Part shown: in pieces, positions 43,545-54,225 of the stretch
Numbering within the stretch: the first letter of the stretch is position 1
Layout: each line of letters starts with the position of its first letter
DNA from: Strigamia acuminata
Taxonomy: Eukaryota; Arthropoda; Chilopoda; Geophilomorpha; Linotaeniidae
NCBI GenBank assembly: GCA_949358305.1
Contig: OX442319.1
Span: forward strand, 6,510,001 to 6,574,000
Direction: 5' to 3'
DNA length: 64,000 nucleotides
The notes under the pieces: model-generated
Seen by the model: the letters and a program-made list of their open reading frames with translations, nothing else
The model's database searches: none
Told to the model about the DNA's origin: nothing
Made by a program: the position numbers and the translations under genes

Positions 43545-43800
43545 TATTATTTTTTTACGCAAAATTAATGCCCAAATTATTTTTTTACACAAAATTAATA
43601 CCCAAATTAATTTTTTTTACACAAAATTAATGCCTATTACACAAAATTAATACCCAAATTAATTTTTTTTACACAAAATTAATGCCTATTACACAAAATT
43701 AATACCCAAATTATTTTTTTTACACAAAATTAATGCCTGTTACTCAAAATTAATGCCCAAATTATTATTTTTTACACAAAATTAATGCCCAAATCATTAT
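43545..43800. repeat. Short minisatellite, ACACAAAATTAATGCCCAAA unit
   Basis: About ten copies of ACACAAAATTAATGCC(CAAATTA)TTTTTTT alternating between two lengths. It lies between the kinase stop and the EAF-like gene. Confidence 0.85.
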
Positions 43801-43915
43801 TTTGGTTCCCGAATATCCAATTTAGATTGTCTCTCATCGAGTAACGTTTTCATATCGTTGTGTAACATGTCATCACGGTTATTTCAATACGTCTCGTTGA
43901 CGATCTTCAATTTAC

Positions 43916-43923
43916 TATAAAAT
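43916..43923 (+). promoter_or_regulatory. TATA box of the EAF-like gene
   Basis: TATAAAAT lies 60 bp before the start codon, leaving room for a short untranslated leader. Assigned by position only. Confidence 0.45.
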
Positions 43924-43982
43924 AAATCGTAGTGTAAAGCAAACGACATTCCACCACATCAAACCATCAAACTACAAACTCT

Positions 43983-44390
43983 ATGGCTGACGAATTAAGA
44001 ATTGGTTCTGACGTGAAACAATTAACACTCGGCGATAGTTTTTTCAATCGGAAAAAAAAAATATTTCACACACTACGCTACGACTTTAAACCCGCTTCTA
44101 TAAAAGCAACCAAGGTAGCCACAGTGGACATCGAGTCGTCCGACAAAGTAACCATCACCGTTCCTCACCAACAAGAACCTCGACAGACCGTCTTTAATGG
44201 CTACCAAGTACCAACAACTGGAGAATGCATTTTGATTATCGATAAACTCACTGGAGAAATCGTCTTGGAACGACTGACCAACAACATTAAAGTAAAAAAG
44301 ACAAGTTGCGACGCTTGCAAAGTGCGACCGATCGCTATTCCACATAGAAAATTTCCCCAAAACCCAAAACTCAGGCCAAAAATCGATTAA
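43983..44390 (+). CDS. EAF-like (ELL-associated factor) N-terminal domain protein
   Basis: 135 residues, intronless. It matches the conserved EAF N-terminal domain: LTLGDSFF, HTLRYDFKPASI, DKVTITVPHQ, TVFNGYQVP, ECILIIDKLTGEIVLERL and NNIKVKKT. This is the order found in EAF1/2, which bind ELL and stimulate RNA polymerase II elongation. EAF proteins are usually 250-500 residues with a Ser/Asp-rich transactivation tail; here the protein stops soon after the domain. It could be a truncated retrocopy or a minimal paralogue that competes for ELL. An in-frame poly-Lys run (KKKIF) lies inside the first strand region. Confidence 0.85.
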   Translation: MADELRIGSDVKQLTLGDSFFNRKKKIFHTLRYDFKPASIKATKVATVDIESSDKVTITVPHQQEPRQTVFNGYQVPTTGECILIIDKLTGEIVLERLTNNIKVKKTSCDACKVRPIAIPHRKFPQNPKLRPKID

Positions 44391-44588
44391 AATTGCAAAT
44401 ATTTCGCGAACGGAAGCTCGGATCGTCAAAAACTAAACGCCAAACGAAAGAGCGGAAAAAACTGCACCAGAAACGTTAATTAAACAATACTACCCGCAAC
44501 AATTTGTAACCTTTTCGTCACATAATAAAAAAATATATATATTTATGCATTTTTATTTGTACAATTTTTTTGGCTTTGATCGAGCGAC

Positions 44589-46167
44589 TTAGAAGATGCG
44601 TGGAAACGGAAACAAATAGTACCAAACAGAAAAAACCGTTTGCATCGTCATGACCAGCGAGTTCTCGATAATCGACGTGGATGCGGTTCGATGAATCAGT
44701 GCAACTTGACCGCTCTCGTCCTCGTCTTCGCTCTCCCTCAACTCGCGCTCTTGTTTCAGTTGTTCGTTCTCGCGTTGGATCGACTCGAGCGTCTCCTCCA
44801 GCTCTTTGAGACGACATCTCAGTTCGGCGGTTCTGTTAGTCCGCAAACACAACGGCGAGCTCGTTCCGGCCTCGCACTTGACCGCCTGCTTGGACTTTTC
44901 CATGTCCGAGTGGATTCCGAGTATTCGTGCTTGTAGCGCCGCCACTTCCGACTCAAGGTCCGTCACTCGAGTCCGACTCGTCTCCAGCTTGCCGTGGAGT
45001 TCCATTTTATCCGCGACTAAACTCTCCAGCTGCAACGATTCAATGTGTCAACGTTTTAAGTAGTAATTTTACTTGTTTTGCTGACATCGGATTTTAGTCT
45101 GTTCTGCATTTCTTTGGCTTTGAGTAATTTCTTTCTTTCTTCTTCTAACATTCTCTCCAGAGCTTTTCTTTCGTCCTGCAGCGTCCTCATCTCGTTCATG
45201 ACGTTCAGTTTGTCGACGAGTAATGTCTCTCTTCGTGCTTCTTCGCGCTCCAAAAGAACTTTCCATCGATCCTTTTAAACGAGAAGTGAAAAAAAGTGGA
45301 AAAAAATGAAAAAAGTGATGAAAAAATAGGAAAAAATGTGAAAAATGTAAAAAAAAGTGGAAAAAAATTGAGAAAAAATTTGAAAAATGTCAAAAAAAGT
45401 GGAAAAAATTGAGAAAAAATGTCAAAAATGTCAAAAATATGAAAAAAATGTGAAAAAAATGTGAAAAAAGACAACAAAAAAACAGTAAAATCACAGTGAA
45501 AATGTGAAAAAAGTAAAAAAAAATTGTTGAAAAATGTGAAAATTGCAAAAAAATTAATAAATGTGAAAAATGTAAAAAATGTAAAAATAAAGTGAAAAAA
45601 GTAAAATGTAAAATGTTCTAAAATTGCTCTCGAATTTCTACTTGGTCTCTCAAATTCTCTGGAATAGAGCGAAGCAGATCATTTCTCGATTTCGCACGAG
45701 CTAGTTGGTATCTGAGCAGAGCGATGAGTACTCGTCGAGCGGCCCGTTCACGTTGCACGGTCATGTCACTCGTCGGCAGCGCCACTTTTTCCTGCTGTAA
45801 GTTCCGTATGGCGCTACGCAGTAATGCCACTACCACCGTCCGCAATGCCGACTTGCGCCTGATGCCACACAACAACAAAACAACAAAATCCATCACACAC
45901 TCACACCTTTCTTCATTCTAATCTAACAAAAAATATACGTTTAGTTCACCTGTGCTGCACATTGAGCGACTCGAGTTGTTGCTTTTCCTTCAAGGCTTTC
46001 CTCAACATGTACCTTAGCATGGCAACTTGCAATATCCGACTCGCTTCGTCCCTTCAAAACCAACGACAAATAATCAATTGCAAAAATCGAAAAAATTCCA
46101 ACTAATTCTACCTTGACGGGGCTGGACTTGACGGAGGTACGAGAGGAGAGTCCACTTCACTCGGCAT
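44589..46167 (-). CDS. Coiled-coil protein with C-terminal hydrophobic tail, five exons
   Basis: Family not recognised. Exons: 46112-46167, 45950-46051, 45642-45858, about 45073-45271, and 44589-45029. The first three joints are in phase; the 4-5 joint is uncertain. The start MPSEVDSPLVPPSS is followed by helical repeats (ILQVAMLRYMLRKALKEKQQ, then LRTVVVALLRSAIRNLQQEK and RVLIALLRYQLARAKSR). These three look like diverged copies of one another. A long heptad coiled coil (LQDERKALERMLEEERKK; LKELEETLESIQRENEQL) comes next. The last residues (MTMQTVFSVWYYLFPF) are hydrophobic, as in tail-anchored proteins. Estimated length is about 335 residues. It starts 134 bp from the oppositely oriented gene at 46302. 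Confidence 0.65.
45278..45615. repeat. A-rich minisatellite in an intron of the coiled-coil gene
   Basis: Degenerate GTGAAAAAAATGTGAAAAAA units, 11-20 bp, fill nearly the whole intron between 45271 and 45642. Confidence 0.8.
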
Positions 46168-46301
46168 TGCGGGACACCACGAATCGCGATGGCGTCAACT
46201 CGTCATTTTGGCTTTAACAATGGCAATGACTCGTTGCACGCGACTGCACAGCTCCGCATTGATGCATTTCAATAATTTTCAATAATTTCATAAAAATATT
46301 C
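46168..46301. promoter_or_regulatory. Short divergent promoter region
   Basis: Only 134 bp separate the start codons of the minus-strand coiled-coil gene and the plus-strand gene at 46302. No TATA box is obvious. Both genes are probably driven from this shared region, an inference from spacing alone. Confidence 0.5.
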
Positions 46302-48476
46302 ATGGATTTGCACAGGGGCAGCGAAATTGAGAAAATATGTAACCGGACACATTCGAGCGAGGAATCCGAGGATGAAGAGATGACATCGGAGTGGTCAAGC
46401 CCAAAAATTGTGAGAAATGACCAAAATAATTCGGTAGTCGGCCCGTGCGAAGACGAAAAGACTGGAAGAAGATTTAACTGCTGGAAATGGCTTTTAGGAC
46501 TCATAAGAGACAAACGGGCGACGAATTTTAAACATTATTACTGGAATTACCAAATCGCGACGTCCGAAAGCGACCACACGAGAAGTTTATCACCTTCGTT
46601 CAAACTTAATGTCATATCTCCATCAGTGCAGAATTGCAGAGACATTACTCGTTCACCGTCAAGTAATAAACGTTCAAATCGTTCACTTAGGCCTAGAAAC
46701 AACGATCAAATTTGCTTTAGATCGCGTCGTTTGGAAAAACAATTCCGAAGTCGGTCCGTGGGGCGAAGAGAGGTGAAGTTTGACGCGGTAAATACGTGTC
46801 AGCTTGGCTCGAAACGACGCATTGAGGCGCTGAGGTGGTTGAATAGACGTCAAGAGCAACGTCGGTGTTTAAATACGAACGAGGAGCCACCGGCCGTTAA
46901 ACGCGATCGGATTCCCATAATGCAGGGCAAGCCGAGTGTCAACAATGTTATGAAATATTTTTATAATTTACACAAGAGTTTGAATGCATCGGTGTATCTG
47001 ATTTCGTGCAAGAGGAGATCACCAAAGAAATTAATGACTAATGACACGAGGAAGTGTAAATGTTCAAAATTTCTTGACGCGTTGATGCGTGCTAAAAGTG
47101 TCGGTTACTATTACGCCAGATGGCGGATTGTTAGTCCGGACTATGGGAAGGAAAGTGGAGGTTTGTGGTGCGATAAATGCACGTCGATTTCGCCCGAAAT
47201 GTACACAAATGCGAGTAATTTCTCGTGCAGTGCAGTGGAAGAATTGCCGTGTAGTGCAGTGAAGCCAAATGTATCGTGCAATGCAGTGAAGCCAAATTTG
47301 ACGTTCAGTGGAGAGAAGCGGCATTTGGAGTTGCGTTTGGGGGTTCCTGTGACCCGTCAGTGTTCATCTACTCCGGGTTTATTGATGAGGTTGCGACCGA
47401 AGACTCCACCACCGCCGTCAGAGGACGTGGTCAGGAGACAAATGAACTCGTTACGGAGTTGTGTGACTCGAGATAAGTCCGTTTCGAATTTATTTCAATC
47501 TAATGGGGATAGACGTTGTTTGGGTGCAGTCGCGAGTCAATTGCGAGTTGAAAAACGGAGTGAAAATACGAAAAAGGATGAAAAAATTGGGAAAATTAGT
47601 TCTGCTCAGATGAAAGTAAGTAGGGATGATGAAATGCCGTGTCCATTGGCTGGATCGTTAAATAAAATTATCGATGACGTGGAAAATAGAACAGAAAGCA
47701 ATATTGGTCAAATTAAGGTTCGGGTTGATCCTCGATGCGTGGACACCGCGTCTATAATGTACGAAGAAAAATGTGGATGTAAAAGTGAAAAGAAGCCCAA
47801 AAAAACTGAGAAAAATGACGAAACAAATTCGTGTTTGGAGAAAATTGATTTCGGAAAGCAAAAAGCGAATTTTTCGCGTGATAAACGCACTAAAAAAATT
47901 AATAAACCCAAAACTGAAAGCAAAACGTCTTTATTGAAGTTTGAATCAGAATGTGTAGTGTCCAGCGTTAATTTACACAATAAATCGAAAGGCTGCAATG
48001 CCCCATCAACCCTGGATGACGAAATATGTGAAAACGCGCCGAATTTACCTAAAACCAATGATAATGAATTATCAAAGTCAGGACATAATATTGAATGCAC
48101 ATTTTACAAGTGTAGAGGTTCGGATGATGATGTGGATGATGTCGATGACGCGGAGTGGCGGATGATTTGCAATGATTTTGTTGTTCCTTTGGAAGTTATT
48201 TCGGTCGGTGAAGCGGTTAGACGGAATATGAGGAATCGTCGTTCTGATAGTTCCAGTGGATGCACGGGTAGTTTTGTTCCGGATGGGATTGAGTTGCAAA
48301 ATGATGAAGAAAGTAGCGAGATGACTTCGTCTTCGGGGAATATGGGGATGTCGGAAGATGATTGGGATTTGGTCAACTCGTTGGCTTATTCTGCGTCGAG
48401 CGAAATGACAAATGTTACGTGTGAGTCGGAATCAACGGCTGAGTCGGGTTCGTCTGTGATTATTCAGCGATTTTGA
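46302..48476 (+). CDS. Orphan 724-residue basic/Ser-rich protein, single exon
   Basis: Not recognised. The N-terminal half is basic (RSLRPRNND, FRSRRLEKQFRSRSVGRRE). It contains scattered cysteine pairs (RKCKCSKFLDAL, LWCDKCTSI), and a WNYQ/YYW aromatic patch near residue 80. At 47219-47300 a short repeat SCSAVEELPCSAVKPN / SCNAVKPN occurs. The C-terminal third is acidic, with a DDDVDDVDD run, a predicted folded stretch EWRMICNDFVVPLEVISVGE, and a Ser/Glu-rich tail ending SSVIIQRF. There is no signal peptide or membrane segment. A nuclear or cytoskeletal role would fit the composition but is a guess. Codon use and length make a real gene likely. Confidence 0.7.
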   Translation: MDLHRGSEIEKICNRTHSSEESEDEEMTSEWSSPKIVRNDQNNSVVGPCEDEKTGRRFNCWKWLLGLIRDKRATNFKHYYWNYQIATSESDHTRSLSPSFKLNVISPSVQNCRDITRSPSSNKRSNRSLRPRNNDQICFRSRRLEKQFRSRSVGRREVKFDAVNTCQLGSKRRIEALRWLNRRQEQRRCLNTNEEPPAVKRDRIPIMQGKPSVNNVMKYFYNLHKSLNASVYLISCKRRSPKKLMTNDTRKCKCSKFLDALMRAKSVGYYYARWRIVSPDYGKESGGLWCDKCTSISPEMYTNASNFSCSAVEELPCSAVKPNVSCNAVKPNLTFSGEKRHLELRLGVPVTRQCSSTPGLLMRLRPKTPPPPSEDVVRRQMNSLRSCVTRDKSVSNLFQSNGDRRCLGAVASQLRVEKRSENTKKDEKIGKISSAQMKVSRDDEMPCPLAGSLNKIIDDVENRTESNIGQIKVRVDPRCVDTASIMYEEKCGCKSEKKPKKTEKNDETNSCLEKIDFGKQKANFSRDKRTKKINKPKTESKTSLLKFESECVVSSVNLHNKSKGCNAPSTLDDEICENAPNLPKTNDNELSKSGHNIECTFYKCRGSDDDVDDVDDAEWRMICNDFVVPLEVISVGEAVRRNMRNRRSDSSSGCTGSFVPDGIELQNDEESSEMTSSSGNMGMSEDDWDLVNSLAYSASSEMTNVTCESESTAESGSSVIIQRF

Positions 48477-48644
48477 TTTGGGATGTTTTGGTTGTGATTT
48501 GTTGGTGTGGTTTTGCAATGAATGTTTTCGTGATGAAAACAGATTGGGGAATGTGAATTATAAAGATAAATTAGAATGATATGAATTTGCATAAATAAAT
48601 AAATGGTAAAGTGAAAAAGAATGCAGTTTTAGGGAACGTTTTTG

Positions 48645-49325
48645 CACACAATATGCCAAGTTTTTGCACATATTTTGCCATGTTTTTGCGCACATTTTGC
48701 CAAGTTTTTGCGCACATTTTGCCAAGTTTTTGCGCACATTTTGCCAAGTTTTTGCACACATTTTGCCAAGTTTTTGTACACATTTTGCCAAGTATTTGCA
48801 CACATTTTACCACGTTTTTGCACACATTTTGCCAAGTTTTTGAACACATTTCACCACGTTTTTGCACACATTTTGCCATGTTTTTGTGCACATTTTGCCA
48901 AGTTTTGCATGCGTTTTTGCACACATTTTGCCATGTTTTGTGCACATTTTGCCAAGTTTTTGCAGACATTTTACCACGTTTTTACACATTTTATTGCGTT
49001 TTTGCACACGTTTTTGGGATGCGAGCAAAAAAGGACTCTGGCGTGTTTCCCACGTTAAGGAAAAAGATAGAAGGTAAGATGTTTATTTTTATAAGTCTTT
49101 TTTTTCTACCTAAACTGAGTTTTTGAAGAGAAAAAGTCGTGTGCAAATAAAACGTGGCAAAATGTGTGCAAAAGCGTGGCAAAGGGTTTGAAAAAAACGT
49201 GGAAAATGCGTGCATAAACGTGGTAAAATATGTGCATAAACGTGGTAAAATATGTGCAAAAACGTGGTAAAATGTGTGCAAATACTTGGCATAATGTGTG
49301 CAAAAAAACTTGGCAAAATATGTTC
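48645..49325. repeat. Pair of inverted minisatellite arrays, CACATTTTGCCAAGTTTTTG unit
   Basis: 48645-49015 holds about 15 copies of CACATTTTGCCAAGTTTTTGCA. 49140-49325 holds the reverse complement (TGCAAAAACGTGGTAAAATG). They are separated by about 120 bp of unique DNA. Transcripts of the region could fold into a long hairpin. The same unit recurs at 62740-62795. All long frames here are artefacts. 49326-49832 beyond the arrays contains the 3' flank of the next gene and no other supported feature. Confidence 0.85.
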
Positions 49326-49832
49326 AAAAAAAATTTTTTTGGAGACACCCAAAAATTGCTTTTTTCCTGGCTTGCACACAAAAAATTAAAATTTGGGCTC
49401 CGTGGCGTTGTAGAACAGGTCATTCCACAGATCCACACACATTAAACTGGGAAAACAGTGGCGTCATCTATATTTCAAAGTTGCCGCGATCTAGGGGTTA
49501 CAAACCCTCTTAAACCACACAGAGAAGCAAGCATTTAAAACTCAGATTGAAACCAAACAAAATAAAATAAAACTGCAATAAAAAGGTAAAAAACAAAGAA
49601 AAATATACGAATCACTTACATTTGCACGCCAAAAACCTTTGGAGTATTCAAAACAGAAAATAAATAACAAAAATATTGAATTTCTAAACATTTTATTAAT
49701 TCATCCACATCGTATTTTACAAAAATTATATATAATTATATACAAAAACATATAACATTTTATGCATAACTTTCGGTACAAAAAAATTAAAACAATTACC
49801 TACTATACAGAAATTTACAAAATCCTCCAATT

Positions 49833-50510
49833 TTAATACCCATGATGTCCCCCATGATGATCTTTTCCATGATGACTATGGCCTTTATGATAACTTCCAT
49901 CACTATGATGCTTTCCATGATGATCATGATGTTTATGATACGCCCCTTTCTTCCCTTTATGTCCCGTATGTTTATCGTGATGTCCGTGCTCGTACTTCGA
50001 ATCCTTATCGTCATCATCGTGGTACTTCTTCGACTGATGATCGTCCCAATATTTATCGTAATGCTCGTACTCTTCCTTGTGATGAACCTTCCTATACCCA
50101 TCCTTCTTGTGGCCCTTATCATGATGCCCTTTGTCGCCATGATGGCGTTGTTTATGCCCTTTGTGACTGTAGTAATCCATACCGTGTTTCTTCCAGTAAT
50201 CGTCGTGATCGCCGTAATGTTTCGACATTTTTCCGTGATCGCCGTGACTCCCGTGCTTCGAGTGGTGGCCGCGACTGCCGCCGTGATGATCGTAATGGTG
50301 GCCGGAAGCGGAGGGCATCAAATCGTCGGTGTGGTGTATTTTGTGTTTTTTCACTATCACGTGGCTCTGTGGCTCGGTGGTGGACCTCGAGATGTGAATA
50401 AATATAATGCTGAGGGTGGATATTAGTAGTAAACTCTGTAATGAAGAAAAATGGAGTTAAAAGTGGTTTGTTTGTCAGTTAAATGTTTGTAGTTTTCTTA
50501 CCAAGTTCAT
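49833..50510 (-). CDS. Histidine-rich secreted protein 1
   Basis: Two exons: 50502-50510 (MNL only) and 49833-50435, in phase. Together they encode a signal peptide (SLLLISTLSIIFIHISRS) followed by about 175 residues dominated by His, Lys, Gly, Asp and Tyr. It shares the block KVHHKEEYEH.DKYWDD with the gene at 57030, so the two are paralogues. A tiny first exon interrupting the signal peptide is typical of insect cuticle-protein genes. The His/Asp/Tyr content would suit metal binding or a cuticle matrix. The family is seen in insects as uncharacterised histidine-rich proteins; function unknown. Confidence 0.82.
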
Positions 50511-50588
50511 TTTGCTTGTTGGTTGTCTTCTAATCCTGTATTGTTGGTTGTGGTTGGGTTTATGAGTTTGATGGCGAATGGTTAGTGC

Positions 50589-50595
50589 TTTTATA
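50589..50595 (-). promoter_or_regulatory. TATA box of histidine-rich gene 1
   Basis: TATAAAA on the minus strand, about 80 bp upstream of the ATG, the same arrangement as in the paralogue at 57030. Confidence 0.7.
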
Positions 50596-50599
50596 CTTT

Positions 50600-51928
50600 C
50601 GAATTGGCCCAGATATTTTTTTTTTGGTTGGAATCAGTCAAGTGTTGCATTCGGACATGTATTTTCCATTTTGCAATGAAAGAAAACGTGATTTTTTAAT
50701 TTTTTTTTTTATTATTTTTATTTTTTTTAAAGAAACTTGAAGAGTGACAAGTGTGTTGTCCTCAAGTACAATCAACTTTAATCGAAGGAAAGTTGAATGA
50801 AAGGGTCATCATATTGTCACTTTTAGCCGAGCACGGAGGAGAAAGAGAAAAAATTGTTTTTCTGCTGTCTCACTCTTTTTAAATCAATTTAAACTAAGAA
50901 TAAAAAATATAATAAAAACAACTAATGAAACACTTCCTTAATTCAAATATAAATCAATAAAAACGTGTTTTTGTTTCCGTAATTAAAATGCATGCAGGAA
51001 AGCCACACAACAGACGGAGCTTTGGTTAAAAAATTATATTGCAATTTGCATATCGCAATTTATTTTTGTGTGCAAATTATGGTGTATTTGCACCACAAGG
51101 AATTGTGCAGCTTTAAGCACAATGAGAAATTATTGTTTGCAATGCATAGAGCAATGTATGCGGCATCATGCAGCTTCCAAATTATTCCCTAGCAACTGTT
51201 GGCCGGGTTATTGAACAATAAAAGGTTTTCACTTCTGTTAGCAGCTTTGTTTTAGTGTCTGCCATGTTTTAGGCACAAATGAAGTCCTCCTTCTCATTTC
51301 TATACTTTGGGTAAATGTAGAAAACAAATGAAATGCTATATACGGTATTTTCGAAAGCAATATATTTTAAAATACATTTTTGATCCGTATGAGAATGAAT
51401 CACGTTTTAATGTGTTCGAATGAAGTAATAAATAAACCAAACTCAAAACCAATACAAAAAATCACATTTTAAAAATCGATTTTACATTTTTTTCCAATAA
51501 TTTAAAAAAATTAATTTTTAGTTTTTTAAAAATCGATTTTACATTTTTTTCCAATAATTCAAAAAAATTAATTTTTAGTTTTTTAAAAATCGATTTTACA
51601 TTTTTTTCCAATAATTCCAACACTTTTAAAAAAATGTGCAGCACAGATGCAGGAATTCCACGCTCGGATAGCGCCATCAGTCCGCTGTGATGTGAAATGT
51701 GCTCTCTTTTTTGCGCATGTCAAGTTCATTATCCCTTTCGAGACTTCAACCCGCAGTCATCGAACCAAAACCGTTTTCTCTTTTTAACATTAAACTTTGA
51801 GAAAATAACTCGCAAGGAATTCATTAAATCTATTTATTTCACATCTAAAATAATCTGCATTTACAATTCTCTACAATCAAAATGAAAATAAATACAAATA
51901 AATTAAAAATTCCCCAATTTCCCGTCTT
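50600..51928. other. Intergenic region with a 63 bp tandem repeat
   Basis: At 51466-51610 a unit of about 63 bp (beginning TTTAAAAATCGATTTTACAT) is present two and a half times. No supported gene; the open frames at 50992-51192 and 51697-51885 have no protein-like features. Confidence 0.5.
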
Positions 51929-53150
51929 TTAATAATGTCCATGTCCGTGTCCGTGTCCGTGACCGTGACCACCACCGTGACCACCACCGTGACCGCCGCC
52001 GCCGTGGCCACCGTGGCTGTGTCCGTGGTGACCCTCTCCGTGGTCCCATCCGCCCTTGTGGTGGTGACCTCCGTGTCCGTGATGGCTCTTGTGGTGTCCA
52101 CCTTTGTGTCCGTGGCTGTCGTCGTGGTTTCCGTGGTGTCCGTGGTGGTGTCCGCCCTTCTCGTGGTGGCTGTCGTGATGTCCGCCGTGTCCGGCGTGAT
52201 CCCAGTGTTTGTCTTGACCACCTTCTTCCTTTTTGGCGTACCATTTCTTCCAGCTGTCCTTTTTGTGTCCTTTGTCGTGGTGGCCGTGGTGGCCGTGTTT
52301 GTCGTGGTGTTTTCCGTGGTCGCCGTGTTCACCGCCGCCCCATTTCTTCCAGTGTTCGCCGTGACCGCCGTGGTCTTCGTGGTGACTACCGTGATCGCCG
52401 TGATCGCCTTTGAATCAGAATTAAACTTTATCGTGATCGTGAGAGCGCTAAAGATTGATCGTGATGAGATCGCGAAAAAACGATTTTAGATGAAAAACTT
52501 GAGATTGGAAAATGAAGAAATCTGCCATTTTGAGATCGGATAAAAATCTGCTATTTTGTGATCGCATAAAAATCTGTTATTTTGGGATTGCATAAAAATC
52601 TGCCATTTTGAGATTGCATAAAAATCTGCCATTTTGAGATCGCATAAAAATCTGCCATTTTAAGATCGCATAAAAATCTGCCATTTTAAGATCGCATAAA
52701 AATCTGCCATTTTGAGATCGCATAAAAATATGCCATTTTGAGATCACATCAAAATCTGCCATTTTGAGATCACTTACAAACCTAGCATATTGGAATCGCA
52801 AAAATTTGCTGTTTTAAAATTGCATAAAAATTTGTCATTTTGAGATCGCATAAAATTCTGCCATTTTAAGTCCGCATAAAAATATGTTATTCTAAAATCG
52901 CATAGAAATCTGCCATTTTGAGATCGGCGACTTAGTGATCGCACTACCCACCGTGTTTGTGATGATGTCCTTTTCCGCCATGCCAATCGTCGTGATGTTT
53001 ATGCCAGTGATGATCATCGTGATGGCCGGCTGCAGCGACCAAATCTCCCTCGGCAGCGGCTAAGGCTTGATCGTCTTCATCTCCTTTAAGCCCCACTGTC
53101 ACTGCTACAGCTCCCAACAACAAGAGCCACAAGAAAACGGAAGGCGTCAT
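51929..53150 (-). CDS. Histidine/glycine-rich secreted protein 2
   Basis: Two exons, 52952-53150 and 51929-52407, joined at GTGGGT/AAAG in phase (226 codons including stop). Exon 1 encodes a signal peptide (MTPSVFLWLLLLGAVAVTVG), an acidic linker and the first His run (GHHDDHHWHKHHDDWHGG). Exon 2 continues with HGDHGSHHEDHGGHGEHWKK and ends in a HGHGHGHGHY tail. The His frame has no ATG in exon 2, so it only appears after splicing. The sequence immediately before the ATG (TTTTTGCAG) looks like an acceptor, so an upstream untranslated exon is likely, transcribed from the TATA box at 53276. Related in style to genes at 49833 and 57030; metal binding or cuticle role is inferred. Confidence 0.8.
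52495..52935. repeat. Minisatellite filling the intron of histidine-rich gene 2
   Basis: About 18 copies of a 23 bp unit GATCGCATAAAAATCTGCCA plus TTTTGA-type ends. Nearly the whole intron consists of it. Confidence 0.88.
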
Positions 53151-53275
53151 CTGCAAAAATAACAAATTTAATTATAAACAAAAGCACTGCACAACTCACT
53201 CTCAGCTAAACTCAAAATACTTGTTTTACTTGTAGAACCAAACTTTTCAGAATGATATTCCATGCTCCACGATTC

Positions 53276-53285
53276 CTTTATATAC
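53276..53285 (-). promoter_or_regulatory. TATA box of histidine-rich gene 2
   Basis: TATATAAAGG on the minus strand, about 125 bp upstream of the ATG, consistent with a short untranslated first exon and intron before the coding start. Confidence 0.65.
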
Positions 53286-53289
53286 CATA

Positions 53290-54225
53290 AACCAAGTGCC
53301 ACTTTTCTAATAATCTTGAGTACTTCCGGTCTAGGCACTACACCTCGTGTGACACATCGGTTCAAGCTCCGGAAAATCCAGGTCGTGGCAGAGAATTTAG
53401 AGTAGATCATTTTCGATTTCGGCAACGAAGAAAAATCATTTCAATTTCGGATTCACTCGAATTAGCTTCGCCACGTGTTTAGCATTAACATTTACACCAA
53501 AATTTACAATTTACACATTGGTTTATTCTTAAATTGATTTATTTTACGTTTTTTTTGTATTATTTTTTTATTATTTTTTAATTTATTTTATTTTTTAATG
53601 CTGATTACAATGTCGTAATTAACAGTTCATTATGGGGCGTCGTTGTAATGTCTCTGACTTGGATATTGAACTACAAATCCAGATTCACTTCAGTGAAAGC
53701 GCTTTTCGCATTTTCTGTCATTAAAACAACTAAAAAAAATTACAATCCGTGATAATAACAGTCGTTTTTCTTGTAATTATAATCGCGTGTTGTTCAAACT
53801 ATCTTCAATTTGCGCAGTCGGTGAAAACCGAACTTTTATTAATTTATATTTCACATATAAAACGACTTAAAATAAAATCTCAATTTCACACATGTCAAAA
53901 AGTGATTAACTTTTCACTTTTGAATTAATGTTTTATCGCGAACATTAACCTATTTCCATTCGATTTGGCCGAGCGAGCATATCGAATCGATTTCATTTGG
54001 GGATCGCTCGTTTTTCTACTAAAGATGTTTCTTTGCCACGTGCCTTTCGATCGCTGGTTCCACTTGGCGAAATCGGTGAGCCATACGACTCGATATAGGA
54101 ATAGAGACCAGGTGACTGGAACGCCAATGCATCACTAGGTGTACAAAGAGACGCGCAGAGAAGCGACCAAGCGTAGAACGAGCGCGAAAACGGGGCAAAC
54201 TAACACAAGTTTTTACTCCGCAAAA
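53290..54225. other. Intergenic region, nothing coding
   Basis: Region between divergent secreted-protein genes. No exon, RNA or mobile-element ends could be supported. It presumably holds the regulatory sequences of both neighbours. Confidence 0.4.

Noticed and set aside
48611-49126. Cys/Phe/His-rich frames in the inverted repeat arrays
   Set aside because: Periodic products of the CACATTTTGCCAAG unit in several frames at once.
51877-52489. Thr-rich, Arg-rich and Val-rich frames over histidine-rich gene 2
   Set aside because: Alternative readings of the CAC/GGT-rich exon; only the spliced His frame continues a signal-peptide exon.
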